Positions 9,251 through 17,724 of a stretch of 64,000 nt of DNA are shown here, in pieces (positions within the stretch are counted from its first letter, which is position 1; the number at the start of each line of letters is the position of its first letter). The notes beneath the pieces are model-generated. The model was not told where the DNA came from, did not search any database, and saw only the letters and a list, made by a program, of their open reading frames with translations. Origin of the DNA: Anaerolineae bacterium (GTDB lineage: Bacteria > Chloroflexota > Anaerolineae > Promineifilales > Promineifilaceae); the NCBI GenBank assembly GCA_030425205.1, contig JAUIAP010000035.1, positions 1 through 64,000 of the forward strand. Direction: 5' to 3'. Position numbers and translations under genes: made by a program.

Positions 9251-11567
9251 CTGGTTGATCTCCTGCGGCCGTGTCGCGGCCGACAACAAAGCGGTCAGCC
9301 ACATCAAACGGGTGGGCTGCACCGAGATAACTTTCTGCGAGAAACGCATCGCCGAGCATCAGCGCGGTGAAGCGGCTACCCTGTCCGAGCAGCGTATCGT
9401 AGCCGAGCCGAGCCGAGCCGATTTGGAATAACGCGAGGAACGACTTGACCTCAAAATTGGTGTGGGCAGGTTTGGCAATCGCAACGATGCGACTCACCAA
9501 GTCGAGCCGTTGGCGTGTCGCCACCGAATCCCCAACCGCCGCCACCGAGACGGCGAAGCGATGCGCCCCTTGCTCCTGAATGCGAACGGAGGCGTTGTCG
9601 GGGTCGGTCGTGAATAGTGTGTCGTCGGGGCAGTCGTCAATCGCCAAGCGTACCGTGCGAATCAACCCTTGTAGCGTGCCACGCTGTCGGAAGATCGTCA
9701 GCGCGTGGCGCATAAACAGCCGCCGCCGTGCGACATCCCACGCGGGATCGAGCGTCACGCCGATCCAACTCGCCAGCCACGGCAGGTATTCCGCATCCAG
9801 CGCGTTGACGTTGAACAACGCCTGCACTTGCGCGATGCGCTCCTCGATGTCGGTGTACTGCCCCTCAAAATTGGCGAGGAAACGGTCGAGAAAATCGGCC
9901 GAATCGACATCATACCGATACGCCGCCGGCAAATAGCGTATGAGATAGGAAAAGCGCGGGTAGTAGACGCGCAACGCACGCAGTCGCGGGGTGCGCCGCT
10001 GATTGCCGCGCAACGTCAGACGCAGTTGTAAATAGCGACCCTGCGCCGCCTGTAGGAGCAACTCCCAAGACTCCACACCGCTATCGTGATAGGCCAACTC
10101 CGACCCTTGCCGACGGCGATAGAGCGGCGGTTCATCCTGCCATTCGAGTAATGGCAATGCCTCACGACGGTTGCTGGCGCGGCTCTGCACGCTGATCGCC
10201 GTCTCTGGCGGAATCAGCGCGTCGATCAACAGACGATGCCAAACACAATCTGGCTCGCGTCCGTCAAACGCTGCGTTTTTCTCCAATAGGTGTCGCCAGC
10301 CATCTTTTGGTTCGCAATCGTCAAGCGACAGCTCTTCTTCGTCGAAATCAATCGGCAATTGCAATGTAGCAAGCGGACGATAGCGACAGCGCGGCTGCTT
10401 GACCAGTGGCAGCCAGCGTTCGCCCAAGTCGTAGTACACCTTGTCTGCGTGGGCGACGAGTGCCTTGCCGCTGTACCGTCGTAGTGGGAAATAATTTTGT
10501 GTTAGCTCAAACTGCTGGTCGTCGTCCGTCAGCGTTGCGGTGAGGCGGAATGCCTGATTGCCGTCTGTCGCCACGGCGAACAGATCGCCATTGAACGCGA
10601 TGTCGTGGGCGTGCAGATGGGCGGCGGCTGGATCGGCCGATTTCACTGCCTCATCCAACAAATCTTCCAGCAAATCCTCAAACGAAAACGGCTCACCGAT
10701 CAACTGACCGCCCCGCGTGCGGTAGAGGGTGGAGAAATCGGCCGAATTTTCCAACAACAACACACTGTTATCGGGTAGGGTTTCGACGGCAATCGGCCGA
10801 ATCCCTTCCAGCGGCGACCCCATCTCCAAGCGAATGCCCGTCGAAAAGCTCTGCGCCGCCGTGCCGCGTGGGATGTCTAATGGCGGTTTGGGCTGAAAAT
10901 CATCGGTCGTCTCAGCCGCCAATTCGATCACGTCATCGTGCGCCACGACGCAAAAATCCCGATCCAGCCGCCACAAGCGGCATGCTTGTGTCTCATCTGC
11001 TGGACGATCCAAAATCCACACGCCGTCATCTGTCGCCGCCGCCATGTCAAACGGCGCAAACGGCACAGGCCAGCGCAACGCAATCGGCCGACCCCCCGCG
11101 TGCAGGTCGAAAATCAGCAACCCCGCCGGCTCCACCACACCAACGACGAGGTAATGGTGTTGGGTAACAGTCAGGCCGCGTAATTGCAGCAGCGGGGGCG
11201 GTGTGGGGGGTGGCTGCGGCCGAAATTCCCCCGCAACATCGGTCGATTCCTTAACCTCATCATTGCTCGCCCAGTAGTGAACGGCCGACTGCGCCCCCGC
11301 GCTCAAAAAGCGCAACGACCGCTCATCGTCGCCGATCCAGTACCAGTTGCCATAGCGGTCACACGCCGCGCCGCGCCGCTGGTCAGGGGTCAGGCGTTCG
11401 GCCGCTTGCCCGCGCTGTGGAAAGCGAAAGACGAGCGGCTTGAGTGTCACTGTCTGCCCTTGCCAATCCAAAACGGGATCATCCAGCAGCCCATTGGCGG
11501 CACAAATAGCAGGTCGCCAATCGTTGGCTCCGAGCAGGTGGTGGAAGCGAGTTTGGTTGACGTTCAT
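9243..11567 (-). CDS. eCIS baseplate protein, gpI-like (Afp12/Pvc12 position)
   Basis: A 774-residue protein. The N-terminal ~430 residues have repeated beta-strand units with DRYGNWYWIGD and GVWILDRP motifs, like an NHL- or propeller-type domain. The C-terminal ~240 residues form a phage tail protein I-type domain (motifs FSYLIRYLPAAYR, DFLDRFLANFEG, LDAEYLPWLASWIGV). P2 gpI-type proteins form the outer baseplate wedge that carries fibres. The start is the ATG at 11567; a TTG immediately before it is rejected. A dispersed hairpin repeat separates it from the gpJ-like gene. A propeller fused to gpI is common in actinobacterial and chloroflexal eCIS. Confidence 0.85.
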   Translation of the reverse strand: MNVNQTRFHHLLGANDWRPAICAANGLLDDPVLDWQGQTVTLKPLVFRFPQRGQAAERLTPDQRRGAACDRYGNWYWIGDDERSLRFLSAGAQSAVHYWASNDEVKESTDVAGEFRPQPPPTPPPLLQLRGLTVTQHHYLVVGVVEPAGLLIFDLHAGGRPIALRWPVPFAPFDMAAATDDGVWILDRPADETQACRLWRLDRDFCVVAHDDVIELAAETTDDFQPKPPLDIPRGTAAQSFSTGIRLEMGSPLEGIRPIAVETLPDNSVLLLENSADFSTLYRTRGGQLIGEPFSFEDLLEDLLDEAVKSADPAAAHLHAHDIAFNGDLFAVATDGNQAFRLTATLTDDDQQFELTQNYFPLRRYSGKALVAHADKVYYDLGERWLPLVKQPRCRYRPLATLQLPIDFDEEELSLDDCEPKDGWRHLLEKNAAFDGREPDCVWHRLLIDALIPPETAISVQSRASNRREALPLLEWQDEPPLYRRRQGSELAYHDSGVESWELLLQAAQGRYLQLRLTLRGNQRRTPRLRALRVYYPRFSYLIRYLPAAYRYDVDSADFLDRFLANFEGQYTDIEERIAQVQALFNVNALDAEYLPWLASWIGVTLDPAWDVARRRLFMRHALTIFRQRGTLQGLIRTVRLAIDDCPDDTLFTTDPDNASVRIQEQGAHRFAVSVAAVGDSVATRQRLDLVSRIVAIAKPAHTNFEVKSFLALFQIGSARLGYDTLLGQGSRFTALMLGDAFLAESYLGAAHPFDVADRFVVGRDTAAGDQPDV

Positions 11568-11590
11568 CAAAATCCCTTACAATCTAAACG

Positions 11591-11622
11591 GTAGCGTCGC
11601 GGTTTCAACCCGACGTTTTCGA
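11591..11622. repeat. 32-bp REP-like hairpin repeat, copy 2
   Basis: Second copy of the repeat at 260-291. It fills almost the whole 61-bp gap between the gpJ-like and gpI-like genes, which are otherwise part of a tightly packed operon. The two differences between copies are compensatory at the loop-closing base pair. It may affect mRNA stability or reduce downstream transcription. Confidence 0.65.
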
Positions 11623-11628
11623 TCAACC

Positions 11629-13821
11629 TCAGCAATCAAGCGGCACAACCGGCACAGCCACCGGTTGCAACACATCCTCATCGGCCGAAACTTGCCCCCG
11701 CAACGCCGCCAGCGGCATCGGCTGACCCGTCTGCACCGCGATTCCGCGCAGATAGGGCAGTTCAACTCCGTTCATCTCCACGCGGTCGGTGTGCGTCGTG
11801 TCTTCGGTCAGCAGCACGTCGTTGACCGTGCGAACCCCCGCGACCCGTGCAGCGACCGACCAGATTTCGAGTGCTTCGAGAGATTTTTCCAAAGGCCAGC
11901 CCGTCGCGTGTTGCAAATTGGGCAATGGTGATAAAAATTGAGCGATCTCACGCTCGACCACCTCGCGCACCGTCGCCAGCGACCCACCCGCCACCACATC
12001 GATTCCAATCGAGACCCAAATTGGCTTGTAGACTGCCCCGACGACATGCACCGTCGTCGTGATCAGGCGGCGCGGGTTGAGATATTGGCAAATCGTTTCC
12101 AAAAACAGGCGGTCGGGAACGGGGTTGCTCGGTTGCACGGGATCGTATTGCGGAATCGTCATCACTGTCACCGCGCCCTCGGCTGTTGCGTTCGTAGGCG
12201 GGGTTGGGTCAAACAGTGGCAACACCTCAACGCGCCCAATCGTCACGCCAGGCGTTTGCAAGGTGATGTGGCGAAAATCGTCGGCCGTTACCAGCCGTTC
12301 CGCGTGGCGAATTTGCTGCGGGATGCGCTGTTCGGCCGCCGCGACCGACTCCGCCTCATCGCCACCCCATGTCGGCAACGGATTGCTGACCTTGAGACCC
12401 GCGGGCAGTTGCGGCCCCTGCTTGATCGCGCCGATCCCGACGTTGCCCGCCTGTCCACCGCCGTAGTCATAGCTGGCGCGGATCGTCGTGTTGCGTGGAG
12501 GGCGTGCGCCGTGTGCGCCATCGCCAAAGCGCAGCAGCCCCGATTCACGATCCAGCGTGTAGACAAAAATCGGCAAATTGCCATCCGACAACTCCGCCCC
12601 CGCCACGATCAAATCGTCGATCTGCTGCCACACCACCCCATTGACGGTGATGCGTGCCGTGTCGGGCAGAATCGGCGTGTTGACGAGCGCGAATGTCTGA
12701 TTCGGTTCGCCGTTGCCCGTGCCGACTGGTTCATCGCTGACGCGCACGCGCTGTGTCACCTGCGCCGCGTTGATGCCCGCCCAGCTAATCCGCGCTTGCA
12801 GCTTGTGCGATTCATCCGTCTGCTGTCCGCTCTGAATGCGAATCCACGTGATCAGCCGCTCCTGCAAATCGGTCTCCTCCAACGAGGGTGGCAACGCGCC
12901 GACTCCGGCTTCGAGCGGGTCAAAATCCTGCCAGATGTGCAGTTGATCTTTGGATGGCAACGGAATCTGCACGATTCCCGGCTGTTGTAATAAGTTGCCG
13001 CTGCTCCGCACGTTGAGGGGTAAATACTGTACGTCGTTGACGATGTTGCCGAATGAATCGTAGGTGATACTCGGCCGCTTGAAGATCAGCGTGGGGAGGG
13101 TTTCGGCCGAATTGCCCGCCAACAGCACCTTGCCCACCTCCGTCAACGCCGGCATGATGCCGAGCGTCAACACCTTGCCCGCCAGTGCATCGCGCACGCT
13201 GTCCAAGAGGCGCACATCGCTTTCCCGCGCCAGCAACGCCAGCCAGAGACCATCGACGGTATCGGCCGAAAGGTCAACGACGGGAAAAACCGCACCCGAC
13301 GACGGTGGCTCTAACGGCTGCGTCTCGTAGAACATCAACGCTTGACCGTCCTGCAAATGGCTGGCGTAGAGTTGATTGTAGATCGCCTGAAAGTCGTCCT
13401 GTTGCGCGGAGTCTGTGATCGGTTTTTTGTAAAACAGCTTGCCCTCAATCGGCAGCACATCCAGCCCGTTCTCGCTGCGAAACGGCACTTTGCCGGCGAA
13501 AAGTGGCTGTCCACTCCCGACCGTCTCGGTGCGGATTTGCCCACGCGGATTTTGCAGCGTGACCATCCCCCGCGCCGCCGTCGCCGGTTGCAGTCCCATG
13601 CCAAGCAGCGACAAAAATTGCAGCCGATTGCGTTCAGGAATCAAATTGCTGCGATAGAGCAGGTTTTCCGTCATAAACGAAAATAGCTCAATCAGCGTCA
13701 CGCCTGGATCGCTGGCATTAAAATTCGTCCATTCAGGCGTGTGGACGGGAATCCGCGCCAGCGTCTCGGCACGCAGGGTGTCGTAGGTCAAATCATCGAG
13801 TTTCGGTACGATCATTGGCAT
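11629..13821 (-). CDS. eCIS baseplate J-like protein (Afp11/Pvc11)
   Basis: A 730-residue putative baseplate assembly protein of the gpJ/Afp11 family, which forms the wedge ring that triggers sheath contraction. The N-terminus starts with MPMIVPKLDDLTYD, followed by an IELFSFMTENLLYRSNLIPE segment typical of this family. The middle and C-terminus include FGDGAHGARPP and a gpJ-like TADDFRHITLQTPGV segment. The length fits the large eCIS version rather than the ~300-residue P2 gpJ. The start at 13821 lies 4 bp after the gp25-like stop. Assignment to the family is secure. The gene carries two TCGGCCGA copies at 13101 and 13260. Confidence 0.9.
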   Translation of the reverse strand: MPMIVPKLDDLTYDTLRAETLARIPVHTPEWTNFNASDPGVTLIELFSFMTENLLYRSNLIPERNRLQFLSLLGMGLQPATAARGMVTLQNPRGQIRTETVGSGQPLFAGKVPFRSENGLDVLPIEGKLFYKKPITDSAQQDDFQAIYNQLYASHLQDGQALMFYETQPLEPPSSGAVFPVVDLSADTVDGLWLALLARESDVRLLDSVRDALAGKVLTLGIMPALTEVGKVLLAGNSAETLPTLIFKRPSITYDSFGNIVNDVQYLPLNVRSSGNLLQQPGIVQIPLPSKDQLHIWQDFDPLEAGVGALPPSLEETDLQERLITWIRIQSGQQTDESHKLQARISWAGINAAQVTQRVRVSDEPVGTGNGEPNQTFALVNTPILPDTARITVNGVVWQQIDDLIVAGAELSDGNLPIFVYTLDRESGLLRFGDGAHGARPPRNTTIRASYDYGGGQAGNVGIGAIKQGPQLPAGLKVSNPLPTWGGDEAESVAAAEQRIPQQIRHAERLVTADDFRHITLQTPGVTIGRVEVLPLFDPTPPTNATAEGAVTVMTIPQYDPVQPSNPVPDRLFLETICQYLNPRRLITTTVHVVGAVYKPIWVSIGIDVVAGGSLATVREVVEREIAQFLSPLPNLQHATGWPLEKSLEALEIWSVAARVAGVRTVNDVLLTEDTTHTDRVEMNGVELPYLRGIAVQTGQPMPLAALRGQVSADEDVLQPVAVPVVPLDC

Positions 13822-13825
13822 AGCG

Positions 13826-14221
13826 TTACCCCGTCAACTGCACAGACAGCCCCAACCGTTCGAGAACGCTAGTTGCGATCAGGCGATAGGTCAGGGCGAC
13901 CGTGGCGCGTTGACGGTCTGTGTGATCGGCCGCGACAGTCACATCTTCCACGCTGATACGCGGCTCCCAACGGGCGAGTGCCTGTGTGATGCGTTCTTGA
14001 ATCAAGCGGTGCGTCGTCGGCGTGTTTGGTTCGTATAAAAATGCTTGCAAGCCGCCGCCAAATTCGGGCAGCATGAGCCGCTCGTTCATCTCCGTCAGCA
14101 AAATGACGCGGATCGACTCGCGGATATTGTCCGCCCCGACCGACCACGCAAGGCGACCATCCGCCCCGATGCGTGGGGGAAAGCTGATACTGCTGCCGAA
14201 AATTTGCGCGTCGTTCATCAT
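13826..14221 (-). CDS. gp25-like baseplate wedge protein (Afp9/Pvc9)
   Basis: A 131-residue GPW/gp25-family protein. Diagnostic features are SISFPPRIGADGRLAWS at the N-terminus, then IRESIRVILLTEMNERLML and PEFGGGLQAFLYEPN, and a LIQERITQALARWEPRI segment. In T4 and eCIS this subunit links baseplate to sheath. The start is the ATG at 14221, in an ATGATG doublet overlapping the previous stop by 4 bp. An in-frame codon at 14326 would add 35 residues read inside the upstream gene and is rejected. It is followed directly by the gpJ-like gene, without the PAAR (Afp10) gene that usually stands between them. Confidence 0.9.
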   Translation of the reverse strand: MMNDAQIFGSSISFPPRIGADGRLAWSVGADNIRESIRVILLTEMNERLMLPEFGGGLQAFLYEPNTPTTHRLIQERITQALARWEPRISVEDVTVAADHTDRQRATVALTYRLIATSVLERLGLSVQLTG

Positions 14222-15771
14222 GTCTCCGCTTTCAGATTTAGCGGGATGCAAATCTTGAAGAAAGGCAACCACCAAAAGACGATGTTGAGTAGCTGCACGA
14301 TTATCATGAGCAAAATCATGGCGCAAATGGTGATGATCGGGATGGAGAGCGAGCAGAGCATCCCCAAGTCGATGGTCTGCGCGGCATTGATGTCACCGCT
14401 GTCGAGATCACTGAGCGCGATATTTTGCACCCGCTCGATCTGCTTGCGAAGCTCGTCCGACAGCAGAAACGAGACGTTTTTCGGATATTTCCGCAAGCCG
14501 CTGATGCTCGTATCGACGGGCATCGTGATGCGAATCGGCCGAGCCGGGGCATCCGAATCGAAAAAGGAAGCCAACTGAAACGCCCGCGTCGGTTCACTGA
14601 CAATCGGCAACCCCTTGCAGCGCGGTCGCTCGTAGACGCAGCGCACGACGTACTCGGAGCCGGCACGCGGGTCGAGCTTGGGTGTCGGCGTGGTCGATGG
14701 CTGCTCTGTTTCATCTTCTTGCGGCAGCGCGGCCTCAACCAGCGTCACCAGCGTTCCCGCCGCCTCGCTCTCAGGAATCGGGATGTCCAAATCATTTATC
14801 ACGCCATTGATCTGCCCAGTAGACAACTTAAGTTCGGAGAGATCGTCGAAAAGGTCGTCGTAGTTGACAAGCCCCTCTTCAATTTCAGCTTCGTGCCTCC
14901 AAACCTGTTGGAGCAGCGACTTGCCCAAATTGGCGACGAGAAAGGCGTGCAGTGCCTCTCGGTCTTCATCGTCAAATTCGATAGGCTCGCCGTCACTCCT
15001 GCTGATCTCGCGGCGCACGTCCTTTAGGTGGACATTCAAGAACTGCATCAGGTCAAAGAGCGCAAAGGCAAACACCTCGCGGGCTTCGGCTGCGTCGTCC
15101 GGCATGTCGTCGCGCAACAGCGAGAGCGCGGTCACGACCTCTGTGCGAAAGCGCACCATGCGCGGCTCAGACAGCGGGTCGCCGTCGGGAGCCGCGACGA
15201 TTGGATCGAGGGAAGCGGTTGCCTGAAACGTCTCGCGGCTGGCGACGGGCACAAACCCCGCCAACAAGCGACGCGGCTGTCCCTTCTGCTCAAACCCCAT
15301 GCCAAACAGCGGCAACTGCTCCTCGCCCTCACAAATTTGCCCACACACCGCGACCGACTGCCAGCCGACAGCGGGAATCCATGCGTACTCCTGCTCATCA
15401 ATCAGGCGGCGCAACACGAACGTCGTGCGCTCATCTGATGCGACGCGCTTATCGGGCAGACCCGGCACGCGGCAAACGAGGCTGGCGGCGATCAGGTAGA
15501 ATCGCTGTTGGGTTGGTTGGTAGAGCTTGAGCGCGGCGTTACTCACCGCACTTTCCCATCCCGCAGCCTCTTCTCGCCAATTTTCTGGGCGGGCGACGAA
15601 ATTTTGTAGCTGATTTGGCCGATCTGCCAACACCCCCTGCAACTCCTCCATAAACGCATCCGTTTTGAAGCGCAAGATCGACGGCTGCCGAAAGCGCTTG
15701 CGCGTCTCGTCTTGCAGAGCGACCGACCAGAGGGGGGCGGCGGTGTGCCATGCGGGTGTGTGTGTTCGCAT
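14218..15771 (-). CDS. eCIS-associated protein with C-terminal membrane hairpin
   Basis: A 517-residue protein between the gpV-like spike gene and the gp25-like gene. The N-terminal ~450 residues look soluble, with a VVRCVYERPRC segment near 400. The last ~50 residues contain a long hydrophobic stretch (about 470-508: SIPIITICAMILLMIIVQLL, then NIVFWWLPFFKICIPL) able to cross the membrane once or as a hairpin. Similar tails occur, as far as I recall, in a conserved protein of intracellular CIS of Streptomyces and cyanobacteria, where membrane tethering of the particle has been reported. Identity with those anchors is inferred. The start is the ATG at 15771 in a TGATG overlap; a GTG one codon earlier is the alternative. 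Confidence 0.7.
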   Translation of the reverse strand: MRTHTPAWHTAAPLWSVALQDETRKRFRQPSILRFKTDAFMEELQGVLADRPNQLQNFVARPENWREEAAGWESAVSNAALKLYQPTQQRFYLIAASLVCRVPGLPDKRVASDERTTFVLRRLIDEQEYAWIPAVGWQSVAVCGQICEGEEQLPLFGMGFEQKGQPRRLLAGFVPVASRETFQATASLDPIVAAPDGDPLSEPRMVRFRTEVVTALSLLRDDMPDDAAEAREVFAFALFDLMQFLNVHLKDVRREISRSDGEPIEFDDEDREALHAFLVANLGKSLLQQVWRHEAEIEEGLVNYDDLFDDLSELKLSTGQINGVINDLDIPIPESEAAGTLVTLVEAALPQEDETEQPSTTPTPKLDPRAGSEYVVRCVYERPRCKGLPIVSEPTRAFQLASFFDSDAPARPIRITMPVDTSISGLRKYPKNVSFLLSDELRKQIERVQNIALSDLDSGDINAAQTIDLGMLCSLSIPIITICAMILLMIIVQLLNIVFWWLPFFKICIPLNLKAET

Positions 15772-16481
15772 CACCAGATATTCCCCGCGCCCGGCGTATA
15801 GCTCGCGCTCACAACCGAGTTCGTAATCACCGTGTCTGCCTGTACGACCCCACTGAACTTCGACATCCCCGCGTTGACCGTCACCATCCCCGCGCTGACT
15901 TCAACAGTGGAAGCGTTGATCGTCACCTTCGCGGAGGCGTTGACCGTGATACCGCTCGCTTCGAGCTTGACGGAGTTGCCGCCGCTGTCGCGCAGTTCGA
16001 TCAGGGTTGCGCCGTCTTGTAACGTCACCGTTTGACCGCCGGGCGTTTTGAGCGTCAGGGTCTCCTGTCCGCTACTGTCGTCGAGCGTGATTTCAATGCC
16101 AGAACGGGAGCGCAGTTGCTTGATGTTGTTGCCGCTCTGCATCGACTGGGGCGGTGCGTCTTGCCCGTTCCACAACATGCCGACGACGTAGGGATGGCGC
16201 ACATCCCCCGCCTCAAAACAGATCAGCACCTCGTCATCGACATCGGGGATAAACCACGATCCGCGCTCGTTGCCAGCCATCATCGTTGCCAGCCGCGCCC
16301 ACGCTTCGTAGGCGGTTCCCGCGCTGTCGGGCGACCATGGCAGGCGAATGCGAACGCGCCCCTGTCCGTCGGGGTCGTCATTGTCGCTGACGATGGCGGT
16401 GTACACGCCGTAGAAGCGACCACCAAAACCGTAGGGGACGCGCTGGGCGAAAAGGGTGTCGAGTGCTGTTGCGATCATCAT
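15771..16481 (-). CDS. gpV/gp5-like spike protein (Afp8 C-terminal half)
   Basis: A 236-residue baseplate assembly protein V. Residues about 20-110 are the OB-fold typical of gpV/VgrG (GVYTAIVSDNDDPDGQGRVR, LPWSPDS, SWFIPDVDDEVLICFEAGD, PYVVGMLWNG). From about 150 a beta-helix spike follows with short repeating strands (GITVNASAKVTINAS, VEVSAGMVTVNAGM). With the gpD-like gene just upstream it corresponds to a split VgrG/Afp8. It probably forms the trimeric central spike. No separate PAAR tip is encoded in the window. The start overlaps the gpD-like stop by 4 bp (ATGA). Confidence 0.9.
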   Translation of the reverse strand: MMIATALDTLFAQRVPYGFGGRFYGVYTAIVSDNDDPDGQGRVRIRLPWSPDSAGTAYEAWARLATMMAGNERGSWFIPDVDDEVLICFEAGDVRHPYVVGMLWNGQDAPPQSMQSGNNIKQLRSRSGIEITLDDSSGQETLTLKTPGGQTVTLQDGATLIELRDSGGNSVKLEASGITVNASAKVTINASTVEVSAGMVTVNAGMSKFSGVVQADTVITNSVVSASYTPGAGNIW

Positions 16482-17548
16482 CGGCCGATTCCCATTCTCT
16501 CTACTTGAAAGTTCGTTTTGAAGCCGTCCGCGCCGTTGAAGGTGTGGCGCACTTCGCAGACGTAGTACTCGCCGTTGAACAGTGCGCCGATCCCGTCGAG
16601 TGTGACGTGTGTGCCGACGCGCAGATGGGCGTTGCCCTCGGCGATGGCTGACCCCGTCACAAAGCGGCGTGCCAGCGTGCGATAGTGCGCGTCGGCGAGT
16701 GATTGCGCCTCGTTGCGCGTGAACGGCGCGAGGTGGACGATCTGTTCGGCGCGGTCACCAAGCGCCTGTTGCAAGACGGCGCGACCACTTTGCAAGCCGT
16801 TGAGTTCGGATTGCAGGGCGGATTCGGCCGATTCCGCCGTAATCGCCTCTTTCCCCGCCACATCCCATCCGCTGACGGAAAGCGTCGTGCGCTGATGAGC
16901 GAGATCGGCCAACACCGAAAATTCGTGCAGCTTACGCCCGTAGGTCAGCGTCAAACGGTTGCTGTTGCGCTTGGCGCGACTCTGCACGAACAGCTTGTCG
17001 TCTGCAAACCACAGTTCTGCGTCAATCGCCCGCGCCCGTTCGCGCAAAAAGGCGAGATCACTCTGGTTCAACTGCGCCAGCACGCGATAGGTCGGCCCCT
17101 CGACATCCGTTTCGATCTGCAAGCTGTGTTGCGCCGCGATTTGCTGAAAAACGTCGTCGTCGCTGACATCTTCAAAGGTGCGTGTGCGGCGCGTCATGCG
17201 CAAATCTTGAAAGCGATCTTCGAGTAGCAGCGTCAATTCAGGCGGTCGCTGGCGCGGAAAAGCGGCTTCGATCCCCATGATGCGCCCCGCGAAGATCGTC
17301 GCCTTGGCCGCTCCCACGCCCATCGACACGCTGACCAACTTGCCAAAATCGAGCAGGTCGCGGTCAAAGTAGAGGAAGTCGGATGACTCACCCGTGCTGC
17401 CCCAATTGCCAAGCGTCATCTCGCAGCGATACAGCCCCTCCGTCGTCTCGCAGACGAGCAGGGAGGTGATGCCGCTACTCAGGTTAGGCTCCTCGCGGCC
17501 GTCCAGCGTCAGGGATGGGCGCGAGGGGAAGAAGGCGTTGTGATCCAT
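16478..17548 (-). CDS. gpD-like hub protein (phage protein D, Afp8 N-terminal half)
   Basis: A 356-residue phage late control gene D-family protein, the tube-like hub of the spike (gp27 type). It shows NAFFPSRPSLTLDGREEPNL at the start, VSVSMGVGAAKATIFAGRIM, a DLRMTRRTRTFEDVSDDDVF segment and SLADAHYRTLARRFVTGSAI near the end. The ATG at 17548 is chosen, two bases after the stop of a small gene read in another frame. The longer ORF running to 17743 would wholly overlap that small gene and has no family-like N-terminus. It forms a split VgrG with the next gene. Confidence 0.88.
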   Translation of the reverse strand: MDHNAFFPSRPSLTLDGREEPNLSSGITSLLVCETTEGLYRCEMTLGNWGSTGESSDFLYFDRDLLDFGKLVSVSMGVGAAKATIFAGRIMGIEAAFPRQRPPELTLLLEDRFQDLRMTRRTRTFEDVSDDDVFQQIAAQHSLQIETDVEGPTYRVLAQLNQSDLAFLRERARAIDAELWFADDKLFVQSRAKRNSNRLTLTYGRKLHEFSVLADLAHQRTTLSVSGWDVAGKEAITAESAESALQSELNGLQSGRAVLQQALGDRAEQIVHLAPFTRNEAQSLADAHYRTLARRFVTGSAIAEGNAHLRVGTHVTLDGIGALFNGEYYVCEVRHTFNGADGFKTNFQVERMGIGR

Positions 17549-17550
17549 TT

Positions 17551-17724
17551 TCAGTGCGCTTGTACTCGCTGATGGCGCAAATGCTGCCAGCGGCGAATGT
17601 GCTGTATCTTCTGTGGTGTGAGCGTGGGTTGTGGGGGTGGGGATTGGGTTTCGGCCGAGTCCCCGCTCACCGCCGGTTGCGGCGGCTCCACGACAACCTC
17701 GAAATCGTTGATAATGACACTCAT
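17551..17724 (-). CDS. Small eCIS protein, 57 residues
   Basis: A short ORF between the LysM and gpD-like genes. Its ATG at 17724 overlaps the preceding stop by 4 bp (ATGA) and its TGA lies 2 bp before the next ATG, so it fits the operon exactly. The product begins MSVIINDFEVVVEPPQP, has a Pro/Ser-rich middle and ends in a basic helix (IQHIRRWQHLRHQRVQAH). I recall small ORFs of this type (acidic DFEVV-EPP start, proline linker, basic end) at the same place in actinobacterial eCIS clusters. The function is unknown; an assembly or linker role is possible. It is too short for usual gene-calling cut-offs. Confidence 0.75.
   Translation of the reverse strand: MSVIINDFEVVVEPPQPAVSGDSAETQSPPPQPTLTPQKIQHIRRWQHLRHQRVQAH

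Noticed and set aside
9405-9425. A short CCGAG repeat run in the gpI-like gene
   Set aside because: Only a few 5-bp units that code for an ordinary family C-terminus. It is probably chance.
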